Shown here piece by piece: positions 1 to 8,502 of a stretch of 64,000 nucleotides of DNA. The translations under genes and the position numbers were made by a program. The notes below the pieces were generated by a model that saw nothing but the letters and a program-made list of their open reading frames with translations, had not been told where the DNA came from and did not search any database. Position 1 is the first letter of the stretch, and every line of letters begins with the position of its first letter. The stretch spans positions 62,001 through 126,000 of the forward strand of contig NZ_BMTU01000006.1 of assembly GCF_014649835.1 (NCBI RefSeq), written 5' to 3'. Source of the DNA: Streptomyces pilosus (GTDB taxonomy: Bacteria > Actinomycetota > Actinomycetes > Streptomycetales > Streptomycetaceae).

Positions 1-40
1 GCTCAGGCAGTCGCAGCCGTGACGTTCGTGGGGAGAGGAA

Positions 41-925
41 ATGGGGACCGCCGTGATCCGGTCGCAGGCACGGGTAGTGGATGAGCGCGCCGAGGCCGGG
101 ACGGGTGACGGCGAGCTGCGGAGGATCGATCCCCGGACCGTCGCCCCGCGCGACGCGCGGGAGCTGTCCCGCCAGTTCTTCCACCGGCTGACCGAGCTGG
201 AGGAAGGCACGCGCGAGCACCAGTACGCGCGCAACACCCTCATCGAGATGAACATGTCCCTCGTGCGGTTCGCGGCCGGGCGGTTCCGCGGCCGCGGCGA
301 CGACATGGATGACATCGTGCAGACCGGCATGATCGGCCTGATCAAGGCGATCGACCGGTTCGAGCTGTCCCGCGAGGTGGAGTTCACCTCCTTCGCGCTG
401 CCGTACATCGTGGGCGAGATCAAGCGGTTCTTCCGCGACACCACCTGGGCCGTGCACGTGCCCCGGCGGCTCCAGGAGCTGCGGGTCGAGCTGGCCAAGG
501 CCCGCGAGGAGCTCGCCAGCAGGCTGGACCGGGAACCCACGGTCGCCGAGCTGGCCACCCTGATGAACCTCACCGAGCAGCAGGTCGTCGAGGGGCAGAT
601 CGCCGCGAACGGCTACAACTCCTCCTCCCTGGACGCGGCCCTCACCGGTGACGGCCCGGAGAACGGCGAGTCCGTCCTCGCCGACTTCATCGGCGTCGAG
701 GAGGAGGGCCTGCGACTCGTCGAGGACTTCCACGCGCTGGCCCCGCTCATGACCGAGCTCAGCGACCGCGACCGCGAGATCCTGCACCTGCGGTTCGTGG
801 AGGAGGCCACCCAGGCGGAGATCGGCGAGCGCCTGGGCTGCTCCCAGATGCACGTCTCCCGGCTGATCAAGCGGATCATCGCCCGTCTGCGCGAGGGCAT
901 GTTGGGCGAGCTCGGCTGCGCCTGA
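41..925 (+). CDS. sigL: RNA polymerase sigma factor, SigB/SigF/SigG subfamily (probable SigL)
   Basis: This 294-residue protein is a group 3 sigma factor that directs RNA polymerase to stress or developmental promoters. Sigma region 2 covers about residues 66-140 and contains DDIVQTGMIGL at 90-100. Region 3 follows to about 230. A region 4 helix-turn-helix lies near 255-285 (EIGERLGCSQMHVSRLIKR). Length and order of regions fit the SigB/F/G family, which is normally held inactive by an anti-sigma kinase. The ATG at 41 follows a purine-rich GGGGAG. The gene converges with an RsbW-like kinase ending at 947, a plausible but unproven partner. The symbol rests on remembered synteny with chiF, chpB and nsdB; the subfamily is sure, the exact paralogue is not. 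Confidence 0.85.
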   Translation: MGTAVIRSQARVVDERAEAGTGDGELRRIDPRTVAPRDARELSRQFFHRLTELEEGTREHQYARNTLIEMNMSLVRFAAGRFRGRGDDMDDIVQTGMIGLIKAIDRFELSREVEFTSFALPYIVGEIKRFFRDTTWAVHVPRRLQELRVELAKAREELASRLDREPTVAELATLMNLTEQQVVEGQIAANGYNSSSLDAALTGDGPENGESVLADFIGVEEEGLRLVEDFHALAPLMTELSDRDREILHLRFVEEATQAEIGERLGCSQMHVSRLIKRIIARLREGMLGELGCA

Positions 926-946
926 GACGGCGGCGGGCCGGGTCGG

Positions 947-1402
947 TCAGGCGTCGTCGAGGCTCAGTACGGCACGCACGCGCTTGCCGACCGGGACGCG
1001 CTCCACGGAGACGTCCAGCGCCAGCGCCCGGACGATCTCCAGTCCGTGCCGTCCGACGCGCTGGGGGTCGCGGGGGAAGACGCGCGGCAGGGTCGCGCTG
1101 CTGTCGTAGACGGCCACGGTGACCGAGGCGTCCGTGCCCTCCAGTTCGAGGATGTACGGGCCCTCACTGTGCCGGTCGGCGTTGGTGACCAGTTCACTGA
1201 CCACCAGCAGCACCGCACCGTCCGACCGCGCGTCGATCGTGGCGCACCACTCGGTCCTGAGCTGCTGGAGGAACGCCCCCGCGAAGGACCGGGCCTCGGC
1301 GATGCATCCCGGCTCGCCGGTGAAGTGTGCGGCCCGCCGCAGCGGTTCCACGGGTACGTCGAAACCAGTCGGTATCACTGCCCCGTCCAAGTGATAGGTC
1401 AT
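947..1402 (-). CDS. RsbW-like anti-sigma regulatory ATP-binding protein
   Basis: This 151-residue protein has the GHKL ATPase fold of anti-sigma Ser/Thr kinases. The N box reads SELVTNADRHS, a degenerate G1 box follows (VAVYDSSATLPRVF), and the G2 box is VGRHGLEIVRALA. No sensor or membrane segment is present, so it acts in the cytosol. The start at ATG 1402 (MTYHLDG) is preferred over a GTG or ATG further up because GAGAGA lies just upstream and the longer N-terminus is not conserved-looking. It converges with the SigB-type sigma gene. In Streptomyces these small kinases bind sigma factors or phosphorylate STAS-domain antagonists; no STAS gene is visible in this window, so the partner is unknown. 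Confidence 0.8.
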   Translation of the reverse strand: MTYHLDGAVIPTGFDVPVEPLRRAAHFTGEPGCIAEARSFAGAFLQQLRTEWCATIDARSDGAVLLVVSELVTNADRHSEGPYILELEGTDASVTVAVYDSSATLPRVFPRDPQRVGRHGLEIVRALALDVSVERVPVGKRVRAVLSLDDA

Positions 1403-1548
1403 GCGCGTTCTCTCTGCGTAGCCGGCCCGGCCGGACGATGTGCACCAGTCCTGGTACCCCGACATCGGCGGCACAGTCCACCTGATCCGTGTGCGTCTCC
1501 GCCACGCGGGGAACCCGGTTCGCGCCGGTTCCGGCGGAAGAGGGTGCC

Positions 1549-2133
1549 ATGAACGAACTGACGGCGGTGCGGAGCCTCGCGACGCTGCCCGTGGTGACGC
1601 TGGGCGGGGACGCCGTGGCCCACGTGAAGGACACGGTCTTCGACCCCTCGGCCGGGCGGATCGCGAGCTTCACGCTGACCGGACGGACCCTGCTGTCGGG
1701 GCCCCTGCCGCGGGATCTGCCCTGGCCCGCGGTGCACTGCCTGGGCCGCGACGCGGTCATGGTGCGTGACGCGGGGGCGCTGTGCGACCTGCCGCTGTCC
1801 GCGGTGCGCCGCGACACGGCGCGCGGGCGGCTGCTCGGCGCGCAGGTACTGACCGACGAGGGCGAGACGGTGGGGACGGTGCTCGACGTCCTGGTCGAGG
1901 GCGGTACCAGCGGCCGGCTCGTCGCGTTCCGGCTGGCGGCCCACCGGGAACTGGTGCACGGCTCACGGCACCGCCGGCACCGGGTGTACGTGCCGCGGGG
2001 CGAGGCGCTGAGCGTCAGCGGGCGGACGCTGGTGATACCGGCGCACGCCACGGCGTACGTCAGCGACGACGTGCCGGCCTTCACCGCGCGCGTGGGTGCC
2101 CGGCACGACCGCGGAAGGGGTGCGGCGCGATGA
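1549..2133 (+). CDS. PRC-barrel domain protein
   Basis: This 194-residue soluble protein appears to contain two PRC-barrel units, about residues 5-75 and 85-160. The second carries the typical phrase GETVGTVLDVLVEGGTSGRLVAFRL, split around its glycine turn. PRC barrels act as small binding modules in RNA metabolism and membrane-stress proteins; no enzymatic motif is present. The ATG at 1549 is preceded by GGAAGAGGG. Its stop codon overlaps the next start as ATGA, so the two PRC genes are probably translationally coupled. The gene is divergent from the RsbW-like kinase and shares a 146-bp promoter region with it. Confidence 0.75.
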   Translation: MNELTAVRSLATLPVVTLGGDAVAHVKDTVFDPSAGRIASFTLTGRTLLSGPLPRDLPWPAVHCLGRDAVMVRDAGALCDLPLSAVRRDTARGRLLGAQVLTDEGETVGTVLDVLVEGGTSGRLVAFRLAAHRELVHGSRHRRHRVYVPRGEALSVSGRTLVIPAHATAYVSDDVPAFTARVGARHDRGRGAAR

Positions 2134-2564
2134 TGCTGTTCTCCCGGGTGCGGGGGCTGCCCGTGCTGACTCCGGGGGACGCCGGCCGGGTCGGCGTGGT
2201 GCGGGCGCTGACCGTGGGCGGAGCGCCCTGGCGCGTGACGTCCGTCCGGATCGCGCGCGGGCGGTTGCGCAAGGACGCGGCGGTGGCCTGGAGCGCGCTG
2301 GGCGCCGCCGGAGCGGACCTGCTGATCGCCCGCTCGGGCGGGGGGTCCGACCCGGTCCCGGCCGGCCGCGAACTCGTCGGGAGCCGGGTGCTCACGGAGT
2401 GCGGCGAGGAGCGCGGCACGGTGCTCGACGCGGCGTTCGACCCGCTCACCGCCCGCATCGAGGCGGTCCTGACGACGTCCGGCGAGCTGCCGCCCGACCG
2501 CCTGCTGGGCCTCGGTGACCACGCCCTGGTCGTCCGCGCCCCGTCGGGCCGGGCGCCGGGCTGA
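2130..2564 (+). CDS. PRC-barrel domain protein, second of pair
   Basis: This 144-residue protein resembles its upstream neighbour. It has two short beta-rich repeats with the PRC phrases LPVLTPGDAGRVGVVRALTV and GSRVLTECGEERGTVLDAAF. The ATG at 2130 overlaps the stop of the first PRC gene by four bases (ATGA), so translational coupling is likely, and GCGGAAGGGG lies upstream. The pair probably arose by duplication and may work as a heteromer. No catalytic residues are evident and the function is not established. Confidence 0.72.
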   Translation: MMLFSRVRGLPVLTPGDAGRVGVVRALTVGGAPWRVTSVRIARGRLRKDAAVAWSALGAAGADLLIARSGGGSDPVPAGRELVGSRVLTECGEERGTVLDAAFDPLTARIEAVLTTSGELPPDRLLGLGDHALVVRAPSGRAPG

Positions 2565-2610
2565 GGCGCGCGGACGGACCTCCCGGCAGGCGGCACCGGC
2601 CCGCGCTGCT

Positions 2611-2616
2611 TAGCGT
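2611..2616 (+). promoter_or_regulatory. -10 element of a leaderless transcript
   Basis: TAGCGT is followed by only six bases and then the GTG at 2623, with no Shine-Dalgarno sequence. This spacing is what a leaderless mRNA needs. No good -35 box is visible. Confidence 0.45.
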
Positions 2617-2622
2617 GCACAC

Positions 2623-3897
2623 GTGAGCGCACGCACCTCTTCCGGCCCGGTGGTCTCCCGCCACGGCTGGGCGCACGCCCTGGTCACGGTCATCGGCGCG
2701 CTGGCCGCCATGGGCGCGGTGGCCGCGCTCGGCCTGTGGGCGGCCGGCGCCGCGGACCTTCCGGGCGGCGCCTTCCCCCAGGTGCTCGCGGCGACCCTGG
2801 TGACGGCCGTCGGCGGCACGGTGCGGCTGTCCGGGGACGCGGGCGGGCTGGCCGGCACGGAGGGCGGTCTGGCGGTCATCCCGTTGTCCGTCACCCTCGC
2901 CGGTGCGCTCGCCGTCGGCTGGGGCTTCCTGCGTCCACTGCGCCGGCGGGCGGTCGCCGGAGCACCCGAGCTGGGCGGGTGGGCGGCGCGGATCGCCGTG
3001 CTGTGGCTGCTCGTGCTCGTCGGGCTGGGGCTCGCCGCACGGCACACCTTCGAGATCCCGCTCGGGGACGGGCCGCTCGGGGACCTCGGTGAGCTGTTCG
3101 GCTTCAGGCCGGTGGTCGGCTTCGCCGCCGACGTGCCGCTGACCGTGCTCATCGGCCTGGTGTGGCTGGCGGGGGTGCTGCTGGTGGCGCTGATGGTGTC
3201 CGGCGGCGCGCCGCTGCCCGGGGGCCTGCTGCGCTTCCAGGCGTCGGTGCGTCCCGCGGCGCGGGCGATGGTGCGGCTGCTGCTCGCCGCCGTCGTCATC
3301 GCTCTCGTGGTGGCGCTGGTGGTGGCCGCCACCCGGGGCCACCCGGTCGAGACGTTCGCCCTGATCCTGCTGGGGCTGCCCAACGTGGCGTGGCTCGCGC
3401 TGACCGTCGGGCTCGGTGCCACCTGGGACGGCAGGGTGGAGGGACCGTTCGGGCTGCCCATGCCGCAGGTCCTCGACGAGGTGCTGCGCACTCCTGAGCT
3501 CTCCGAGCTGAACCTGGGCACCCTCGTCGAGCACGACGGGGCGAGGTGGTGGTGGCTGCTGGTGGCCGACGCGGTGCTGCTGCTGGCCGCCGCGTTCATG
3601 ATGGCGGCCCTGTCCCCCGCGGACGTCCGGGTCCGGCAGCACGCCGTGCGCCTGGCGGTGGCACTGGCGCTCACGGTGCTGATGATCTGCCTCATGGCCC
3701 GGGTCTCCGCGCGGATCGGCCTGTCCGTGCTCGGCATCGGTGATCTGGGCGAGGGGTTCTCCGGGGAGGTCCTGCTGACGCCGCGGCTGTGGAGCGCCCT
3801 GGGACTGGCCCTGCTGTGGGGACTGGCCGCCGGGTTCGCGGGGGCGTCGGCGGCACGGGTGCTGCGCCGGCGGGGCGGCGGCGGGACCGGCCGCTGA
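2623..3897 (+). CDS. Polytopic membrane protein, streptophobe-like
   Basis: This 424-residue protein is almost entirely hydrophobic, with roughly ten predicted membrane segments separated by short charged loops, and ends in RRRGGGGTGR facing the cytosol. The early segment with LAATLVTAVGGTVRLSGDAGG and the overall layout resemble the Streptomyces family annotated as streptophobe, whose function is unknown. No transport motif or catalytic residue is recognised. The GTG at 2623 seems to head a leaderless transcript, see the -10 element upstream. The gene converges with the next gene across a hairpin. Confidence 0.7.
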   Translation: MSARTSSGPVVSRHGWAHALVTVIGALAAMGAVAALGLWAAGAADLPGGAFPQVLAATLVTAVGGTVRLSGDAGGLAGTEGGLAVIPLSVTLAGALAVGWGFLRPLRRRAVAGAPELGGWAARIAVLWLLVLVGLGLAARHTFEIPLGDGPLGDLGELFGFRPVVGFAADVPLTVLIGLVWLAGVLLVALMVSGGAPLPGGLLRFQASVRPAARAMVRLLLAAVVIALVVALVVAATRGHPVETFALILLGLPNVAWLALTVGLGATWDGRVEGPFGLPMPQVLDEVLRTPELSELNLGTLVEHDGARWWWLLVADAVLLLAAAFMMAALSPADVRVRQHAVRLAVALALTVLMICLMARVSARIGLSVLGIGDLGEGFSGEVLLTPRLWSALGLALLWGLAAGFAGASAARVLRRRGGGGTGR

Positions 3898-3911
3898 GGC
3901 GCTGTCCGGCG

Positions 3912-3929
3912 GGACGGACGGGTCCGTCC
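3912..3929. terminator. Short hairpin between convergent genes
   Basis: GGACGGAC and GTCCGTCC form an 8-bp perfect stem between the convergent stops at 3897 and 3930, so it can serve both genes. The loop is very tight, so a base pair or two probably open. Confidence 0.5.
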
Positions 3930-4340
3930 TCAGGCGACCGGGACGCCGAGTGCGCGGGCGGCGCGCTGCATGCGCAGGGCGTCCACGGATTCGGCGAGCA
4001 GTTCGTACTCGGTGGTCTCGTCCCCCGTGGCCAGGCGCACCAGGCGCCCGGCGGCGAGCGCCTCGGCCACTTCTTCCTGCCGCACCGCGTCGCCGCACCA
4101 GGCACGCAGCACGGCGGGTACGTCGGGCACGCCGTCGGGGACGGGGACGAGCGCGCCCGGCGGTAAGTGCTCGGCCTCGGGCCGCGGGTCGAGCCGCTCG
4201 GCGATCCAGGAGGCACGGTCGCGCAGCCACCACAGGGCCAGGGCCAGGGTGGGCGCGCGGTAGGTGCCCAGGGGCACTCCTATGCGCCGGCCGTCGCAGA
4301 CGCCGTAGGCCGTGACGTGGCACAGGAATTCGTCGTGCAC
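3930..4340 (-). CDS. Hypothetical protein with a TTA codon
   Basis: The 136-residue product is not recognised. It begins MHDEFLCHVTAYGVCDGRRI, is soluble and is rich in Leu, Ala and Arg toward the C-terminus. The GTG start at 4340 has GGGGGAGGG at good spacing. Leu59 is encoded by TTA (bases 4164-4166), the codon read only by the bldA tRNA in Streptomyces, so translation is probably limited to late growth or development. Upstream, two CCGTGAA-containing repeats 51 bases apart may be operator half-sites. No function is assigned. Confidence 0.65.
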   Translation of the reverse strand: MHDEFLCHVTAYGVCDGRRIGVPLGTYRAPTLALALWWLRDRASWIAERLDPRPEAEHLPPGALVPVPDGVPDVPAVLRAWCGDAVRQEEVAEALAAGRLVRLATGDETTEYELLAESVDALRMQRAARALGVPVA

Positions 4341-4845
4341 GTTCCCTCCCCCGCTGCGTCGCGGGCCCGCCGGTACGGGCCGGCTGCCCGCCCGTGCGGC
4401 TCGCGTGCTGTGCGTGAGGGCGCCGTCGCGCGGTGTGAAGCGCTCTCCTTGTCGAGTATGTTCACGGCTGAATCACTGTCACCATGTGTTTCCGGCCAGT
4501 CTCCTGGCATATTCACGGTGCCGGCTGGCCGAAACGATGCGGTGCGTGGCCGGCGGCGCGCGTGACCTCGGGGGTCACCGGGCGCGCCGCCCGCACGGGG
4601 CGGGGTGGGCGCGGCCGGCCGGCCGCCGCGGGACCGCCTCGGCGCGGCGGCGGCGCCCCGGGCGCGGTCTCCGGCTGCCCCGGCGGCGCGCCGTCGCCGG
4701 CGGTGACGCCGGCGCGCGGAGGGGCCGGTTCGGTCCCGTCACCGGATCGCGGGCCATCACGCGCGGCGCCGGGGCCCGGGTCCGTGCCGGGACGGCGTCG
4801 CCGGCCGGGTGCCGACGGGGGCGGATCCGGCCGGGCGGGCCGTGA
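4341..4845. other. 505-bp intergenic region
   Basis: No convincing gene is seen. Reading toward the gene ending at 3930, the segment 4455-4520 is less GC-rich and contains two direct repeats, TTCACGG on the + strand at 4461-4467 and 4512-4518, and likely holds that gene's promoter. The remainder, 4540-4845, is extremely GC-rich and lies downstream of the aldo/keto reductase gene. Confidence 0.5.
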
Positions 4846-5838
4846 CTACCCCTTGACGACCGCGTCGATGCGGGACAGCTCGTCGTCGCCGAAGTCGAGG
4901 TTGCGGGTGGCCGCCACGCTGTCCTCGAGCTGCTCCGGGCTGCTCGCCCCGACCAGCGCGGAGGTGAGCCGGCCGCCGCGCAGCACCCAGGACAGCGCCA
5001 TCTGGGCCAGCGTCTGGCCGCGGCCGGCGGCGATGCCGTTGAGCTCCCGCAGCCGGCCCACCAGCTCCCCGGTGAGGGCGTCGGTGTCCAGGAAGGGGCT
5101 GTCGCTCGCGGCCCGGGAGTCCTCGGGGATGCCGTCGAGGTACCGGGCGGTGAGCAGGCCCTGCTCCAGCGGGGAGTAGGCGATGGAGCCGACTCCCAGC
5201 TCGTCCAGGGTGTCCATCAGTCCCTCGTCCTCCGGACGGCGGTCGAGCATCGAGTAGCGGGGCTGGTTGATCAGCAGCGGTGTCCCCAGCTCGCCGAGGA
5301 TGCGGGCGGCCTCGCGGGTCTGCCCGGCCGAGTAGTTGGAGACGCCGACGTAGAGCGCCTTGCCCTGCTGGACCGCCGAGTGCAGGGCGCCCATCGTCTC
5401 CTCCAGCGGAGTCTCCGGGTCGAAGCGGTGCGAGTAGAAGATGTCGACGTGGTCCAGGCCCATCCGGCCCAGGCTCCGGTCCAGCGAGGACAGCAGGGAC
5501 TTGCGCGAACCCCATTCGCCGTACGGGCCCGGCCACATCAGGTATCCGGCCTTGGTGGAGATCACCAGTTCGTCGCGGTACGGCGCGAAGTCGGCCCGCA
5601 GCGCCTCGCCGAGGGCGGACTCCGCCGCACCGGGCGGCGGCCCGTAGTTGTTGGCCAGGTCGAAGTGGGTGACGCCCAGGTCGAAGGCGCGGCGCAGGAT
5701 GGCCCGCTGGGTGGCGGCCGGACGGTCGGGTCCGAAGTTGTGCCACAGGCCGAGCGAGAGCGCGGGGAGCTTCAGGCCGCTGCGTCCGGTGCGCCGGTAG
5801 GGCATGTCCGCGTAACGGTCGGGGTGTGCGGTGTACAA
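4846..5838 (-). CDS. Aldo/keto reductase, L-glyceraldehyde-3-phosphate reductase type
   Basis: This 330-residue NADPH-dependent reductase belongs to the AKR14/YghZ group. The catalytic tetrad is visible as Asp and Tyr in FDLANNYG, Lys in STKAGY and His in YSHRFDPETP. The opening DRYADMPYRRTGRSGLKLPA matches the family start. The best start is the TTG at 5838, giving MYTAHPDRYADMPYRR, because CTGGAG sits six to seven bases upstream; the reading frame continues upstream to an ATG at 5895 but that extension is not family-like. Substrates in this group are small aldehydes such as methylglyoxal or glyceraldehyde phosphate. The gene is divergent from a LysR regulator that probably controls it. Confidence 0.88.
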   Translation of the reverse strand: MYTAHPDRYADMPYRRTGRSGLKLPALSLGLWHNFGPDRPAATQRAILRRAFDLGVTHFDLANNYGPPPGAAESALGEALRADFAPYRDELVISTKAGYLMWPGPYGEWGSRKSLLSSLDRSLGRMGLDHVDIFYSHRFDPETPLEETMGALHSAVQQGKALYVGVSNYSAGQTREAARILGELGTPLLINQPRYSMLDRRPEDEGLMDTLDELGVGSIAYSPLEQGLLTARYLDGIPEDSRAASDSPFLDTDALTGELVGRLRELNGIAAGRGQTLAQMALSWVLRGGRLTSALVGASSPEQLEDSVAATRNLDFGDDELSRIDAVVKG

Positions 5839-5965
5839 CGCGACTCCAGGGGGTTGACACACGTCTCGGCGGTTCCGGCGAACCGCTCGCCCCACTCTGT
5901 CGTGACCTGCGGGCAGTGGTCCAACAGAAGAATCCGATGATATTCAGCGGATACGCTTCTCAATC
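5839..5965. promoter_or_regulatory. Divergent promoter region with LysR-type site
   Basis: Between the two starts lie an inverted repeat GCGGTT-6-AACCGC (5869-5886) and TATTCAGCGGATA (5941-5953), which fits the T-N11-A rule for LysR boxes. The latter overlaps TACGCT (5952-5957), a -10 element eight bases before the LysR ATG. That arrangement would allow autorepression. Confidence 0.5.
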
Positions 5966-6850
5966 ATGGAACTGCGTCACCTCCAGCACTTCGTCGCCGT
6001 CGCCGAGGACCAGCACTTCACCCGCGCGGCGGAACGGCTGATGGTCTCCCAGTCGGGCCTGTCCGCGTCCATCCGCGCCCTGGAGCGCGAGTTGCAGACG
6101 CCGCTGTTCGTCCGGACGACCCGCAGGGTGACGCTCACCGAGGCCGGGCGGGCGCTGCTGGCGGAGGCGGAGCGGGTGCTGGCCCAGGTACGGGCCGCTC
6201 ACGAGGCGGTGGCGGCGGTGCAGGGCGTCCTGCGCGGCACCCTGGCGCTGGGCTCGGAGCAGTGCATCGCCGGGGTGCACGTGGCGCAGCTGCTCGCCGC
6301 GTTCCGGCGCCGGCACCCCGACGTGGAGATCCGGCTGCGGCAGTGGGGGTCGGCCGCGCTGGCCGAGGAGGTCGCGGCGGGCCGGCTGGACCTGGCGTTC
6401 GCCTACCGGACGGAGGCGGACCCGGAGCAGCTGCGGTCGGTGCCCCTGACCAGCGAACCGATGACCGTGCTCTGCCATCCCGGCCACCGGCTCGCCCGGG
6501 CCGGGACGCCGGTGACCCCGCGGGACCTGGCCGACGAGGTGTTCGTCGACTTCCACCCCGACTGGGGCCCGCGCCGCGCCACCGACGCCGCCTTCGCCGC
6601 CGCCGGCGTACGGCGCACGGTGGCGCTGGAGGTGAACGACGTGCACAGCCTCCTCGACCTGGTGGACGAGGACCTGGGCGTCGCCGTCGTGCCGCGGCAC
6701 TTCCGGCACAAGCGCGAGGCCCTCACCGCGCTCCCGCTGAAGGACACCGACGAGGCCGTGTACGAGACGGTCGCCCTGGTGCCGTCGCCGCGGGCGGCCA
6801 GTCCGGCGGCGCGGGCACTGATGGGTCTGCTGGACGGCGGGGGCGCGTGA
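5966..6850 (+). CDS. LysR family transcriptional regulator
   Basis: This 294-residue regulator has the LysR winged helix-turn-helix at residues 1-60 (MELRHLQHFVAVAEDQHFTRAAERL, with SQSGLSASIRALEREL as recognition region) and a periplasmic-binding-protein-like effector domain from about 90 to 290. The ATG at 5966 has no Shine-Dalgarno sequence; TACGCT at 5952-5957 suggests a leaderless transcript. Divergent placement next to the aldo/keto reductase is the usual layout for a LysR regulator and its target. The effector cannot be read from sequence. Confidence 0.9.
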   Translation: MELRHLQHFVAVAEDQHFTRAAERLMVSQSGLSASIRALERELQTPLFVRTTRRVTLTEAGRALLAEAERVLAQVRAAHEAVAAVQGVLRGTLALGSEQCIAGVHVAQLLAAFRRRHPDVEIRLRQWGSAALAEEVAAGRLDLAFAYRTEADPEQLRSVPLTSEPMTVLCHPGHRLARAGTPVTPRDLADEVFVDFHPDWGPRRATDAAFAAAGVRRTVALEVNDVHSLLDLVDEDLGVAVVPRHFRHKREALTALPLKDTDEAVYETVALVPSPRAASPAARALMGLLDGGGA

Positions 6851-6878
6851 GGCGCCCGGATGCGCGAAGGTGGGGGGC

Positions 6879-7394
6879 ATGCATGCCAAGGACATCCTCA
6901 TCGACGGCTTCGGCCGTGTCCGGGAAGAGGTCCACGCCGCCGTCGAGGGCCTCGGCCCCGACGGGCTGAACGCCCGGCCCGGCCCCGACGCGAACTCCGT
7001 GGCCTGGCTGGTCTGGCACCTCACCCGGGTCCAGGACGACCATGTCGCCGACGCCTTCGGCCACGAGCAGGTGTGGCTCTCCGAGGGCTGGGAGAAGCGC
7101 CTCGGACTCGGTCTGCCCCGGCACGACACCGGGTACGGGCACACCTCGGCGAAGGTCGCCGGGGTGCGGGTCGGCTCCGGCGACCTGCTGACCGGCTACC
7201 ACGACGCGGTGCACGAGCGGACCCTGGGCGCGCTGCGCGCCCTGACCGCCAAGGACCTGGAGCGCGTGGTCGACGAGCGCTGGGACCCCCCGGTGACGCT
7301 GGGCGTCCGGCTGGTGAGCGTCCTGTCCGACGACCTTCAGCACGTCGGACAGGCCGCCTACGCCCGGGGGCTGGTGCGCAGCGCCGCGTCGTAG
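6879..7394 (+). CDS. DinB-fold / DUF664 protein (mycothiol-dependent enzyme type)
   Basis: The 171-residue product matches the DinB_2/DUF664 four-helix bundle family, some of which are mycothiol-dependent transferases or isomerases. Putative metal-binding histidines are in VWHLTRVQDDHV and in DDLQHVGQAAY. The ATG at 6879 is chosen over a GTG at 6870 because AAGGTGGGGGG then acts as ribosome binding site. It follows the LysR gene by 28 bases and may be co-transcribed with it. The 3' end overlaps the convergent adenosine deaminase gene by 37 bases, so both read-through and antisense effects are possible. Confidence 0.78.
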   Translation: MHAKDILIDGFGRVREEVHAAVEGLGPDGLNARPGPDANSVAWLVWHLTRVQDDHVADAFGHEQVWLSEGWEKRLGLGLPRHDTGYGHTSAKVAGVRVGSGDLLTGYHDAVHERTLGALRALTAKDLERVVDERWDPPVTLGVRLVSVLSDDLQHVGQAAYARGLVRSAAS

Positions 7395-8455
7395 CCGGGC
7401 AGGACCACGTCCCGGAGCAGGGCGTTGCGCTCGTCGAACGGGAGGAAGGCGCTCTTCACGGCGTTCACCGTGACGGTCCGCAGGTCCTCGACGCTCCAGC
7501 CCGCCTCCTCGACCAGCAGGGACATCTCACGGGTCATCGTGGTGCCCGAGACGAGACGGTTGTCCGTGTTGAGGGTGACACGGAAGCCGAGGTCCTTGAG
7601 CGCCGTCACCGGGTGCCCGGCGATCGAGGTGGCGGCGCCGGTCTGCAGATTGGAGGTGGGGCACATCTCCAGGGCGATCCGGCGGTCACGGATCCAGGCG
7701 GCGACGCGGCCGAGCTTGCCGCCCGCTAGGTCCGGGATGTCCTCGGTGATGCGCACCCCGTGCCCGATGCGCTGGGCGCCGCACACCTGGACGGCCTGGT
7801 GGATGCTGGGCAGGCCGTGGGCCTCGCCGGCGTGGATGGTGAACGGCACGTTCTCGCGGCGCAGGTACTCGAAGGCGGCGAGGTGGTCGGCGGGCGGGAA
7901 ACCGTCCTCGGCGCCGGCGATGTCGAAGCCGACGACGCCGGCGTCCCGGAAGGCGACGGCGAGGTCGGCGGCCTCACGGACGCGGTCGAACATCCGCATG
8001 CCGCACAGCAGGGTGCCGACCCGGACGGGCGTCCCGGCGGCCGCCGCCTTGGCCATGCCGGCGGCGAGGCCCTCCTGGACGGTCTCCACGACCTCGCGCA
8101 TCGTCAGCCCGCCCCGGGTGTTCAGCTCGGGGGCGTAGCGCACCTCGCCGTAGACGACACCGTCGGCGGCGAGGTCGAGGACGTACTCCTCCGCGGTGCG
8201 CAGCAGGCCCTCGCGGGTCTGCATGACGGCGAGGGTGTGCTCGAAGGTGGCTATGTAGCGCACCAGGTCGCCGGAGTTCGCGGCCTCGACGTACCAGGCG
8301 GCGAGTTCGCCGGGGTCGGTGGTGGGCAGGGTGTGGCCGACCTCCCGCGCGAGCTCCACCACGGTGGCGGGGCGCAGTCCGCCGTCGAGGTGGTCGTGCA
8401 GGACGGCCTTGGGGAGCTGGCGGATCACATCGGCGTCTACGCGCGTAGCGGTCAT
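7358..8455 (-). CDS. add: Adenosine deaminase
   Basis: This 365-residue enzyme hydrolyses adenosine or deoxyadenosine to inosine and ammonia in purine salvage. The zinc site is clear: HDHLDGG supplies the first two histidines, FTIHAGEAHG gives the third His and catalytic Glu, RIGHG gives the active-site His, and LNTDNR carries the aspartate. The length is normal for bacterial Add. The ATG at 8455 follows AAGGAAGGC. It lies 47 bases downstream of a VOC-family gene on the same strand and the two are probably one operon. Its 3' end overlaps the convergent DinB-fold gene. Confidence 0.93.
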   Translation of the reverse strand: MTATRVDADVIRQLPKAVLHDHLDGGLRPATVVELAREVGHTLPTTDPGELAAWYVEAANSGDLVRYIATFEHTLAVMQTREGLLRTAEEYVLDLAADGVVYGEVRYAPELNTRGGLTMREVVETVQEGLAAGMAKAAAAGTPVRVGTLLCGMRMFDRVREAADLAVAFRDAGVVGFDIAGAEDGFPPADHLAAFEYLRRENVPFTIHAGEAHGLPSIHQAVQVCGAQRIGHGVRITEDIPDLAGGKLGRVAAWIRDRRIALEMCPTSNLQTGAATSIAGHPVTALKDLGFRVTLNTDNRLVSGTTMTREMSLLVEEAGWSVEDLRTVTVNAVKSAFLPFDERNALLRDVVLPGYDAALRTSPRA

Positions 8456-8502
8456 GGCGGGGGCCTTCCTTGAGCGGGCGGTTCCGAGCGGAGGGAGAGA
8501 GG

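Noticed and set aside
4312..4845. Possible + strand gene in the gap before the aldo/keto reductase gene
   Set aside because: The translation is low-complexity Arg/Gly/Pro and no ribosome binding site is present.
5854..5859. TTGACA as -35 box for the LysR gene
   Set aside because: It is about 90 bases from the -10 element that fits the start, and no -10 lies 16-19 bases downstream of it.
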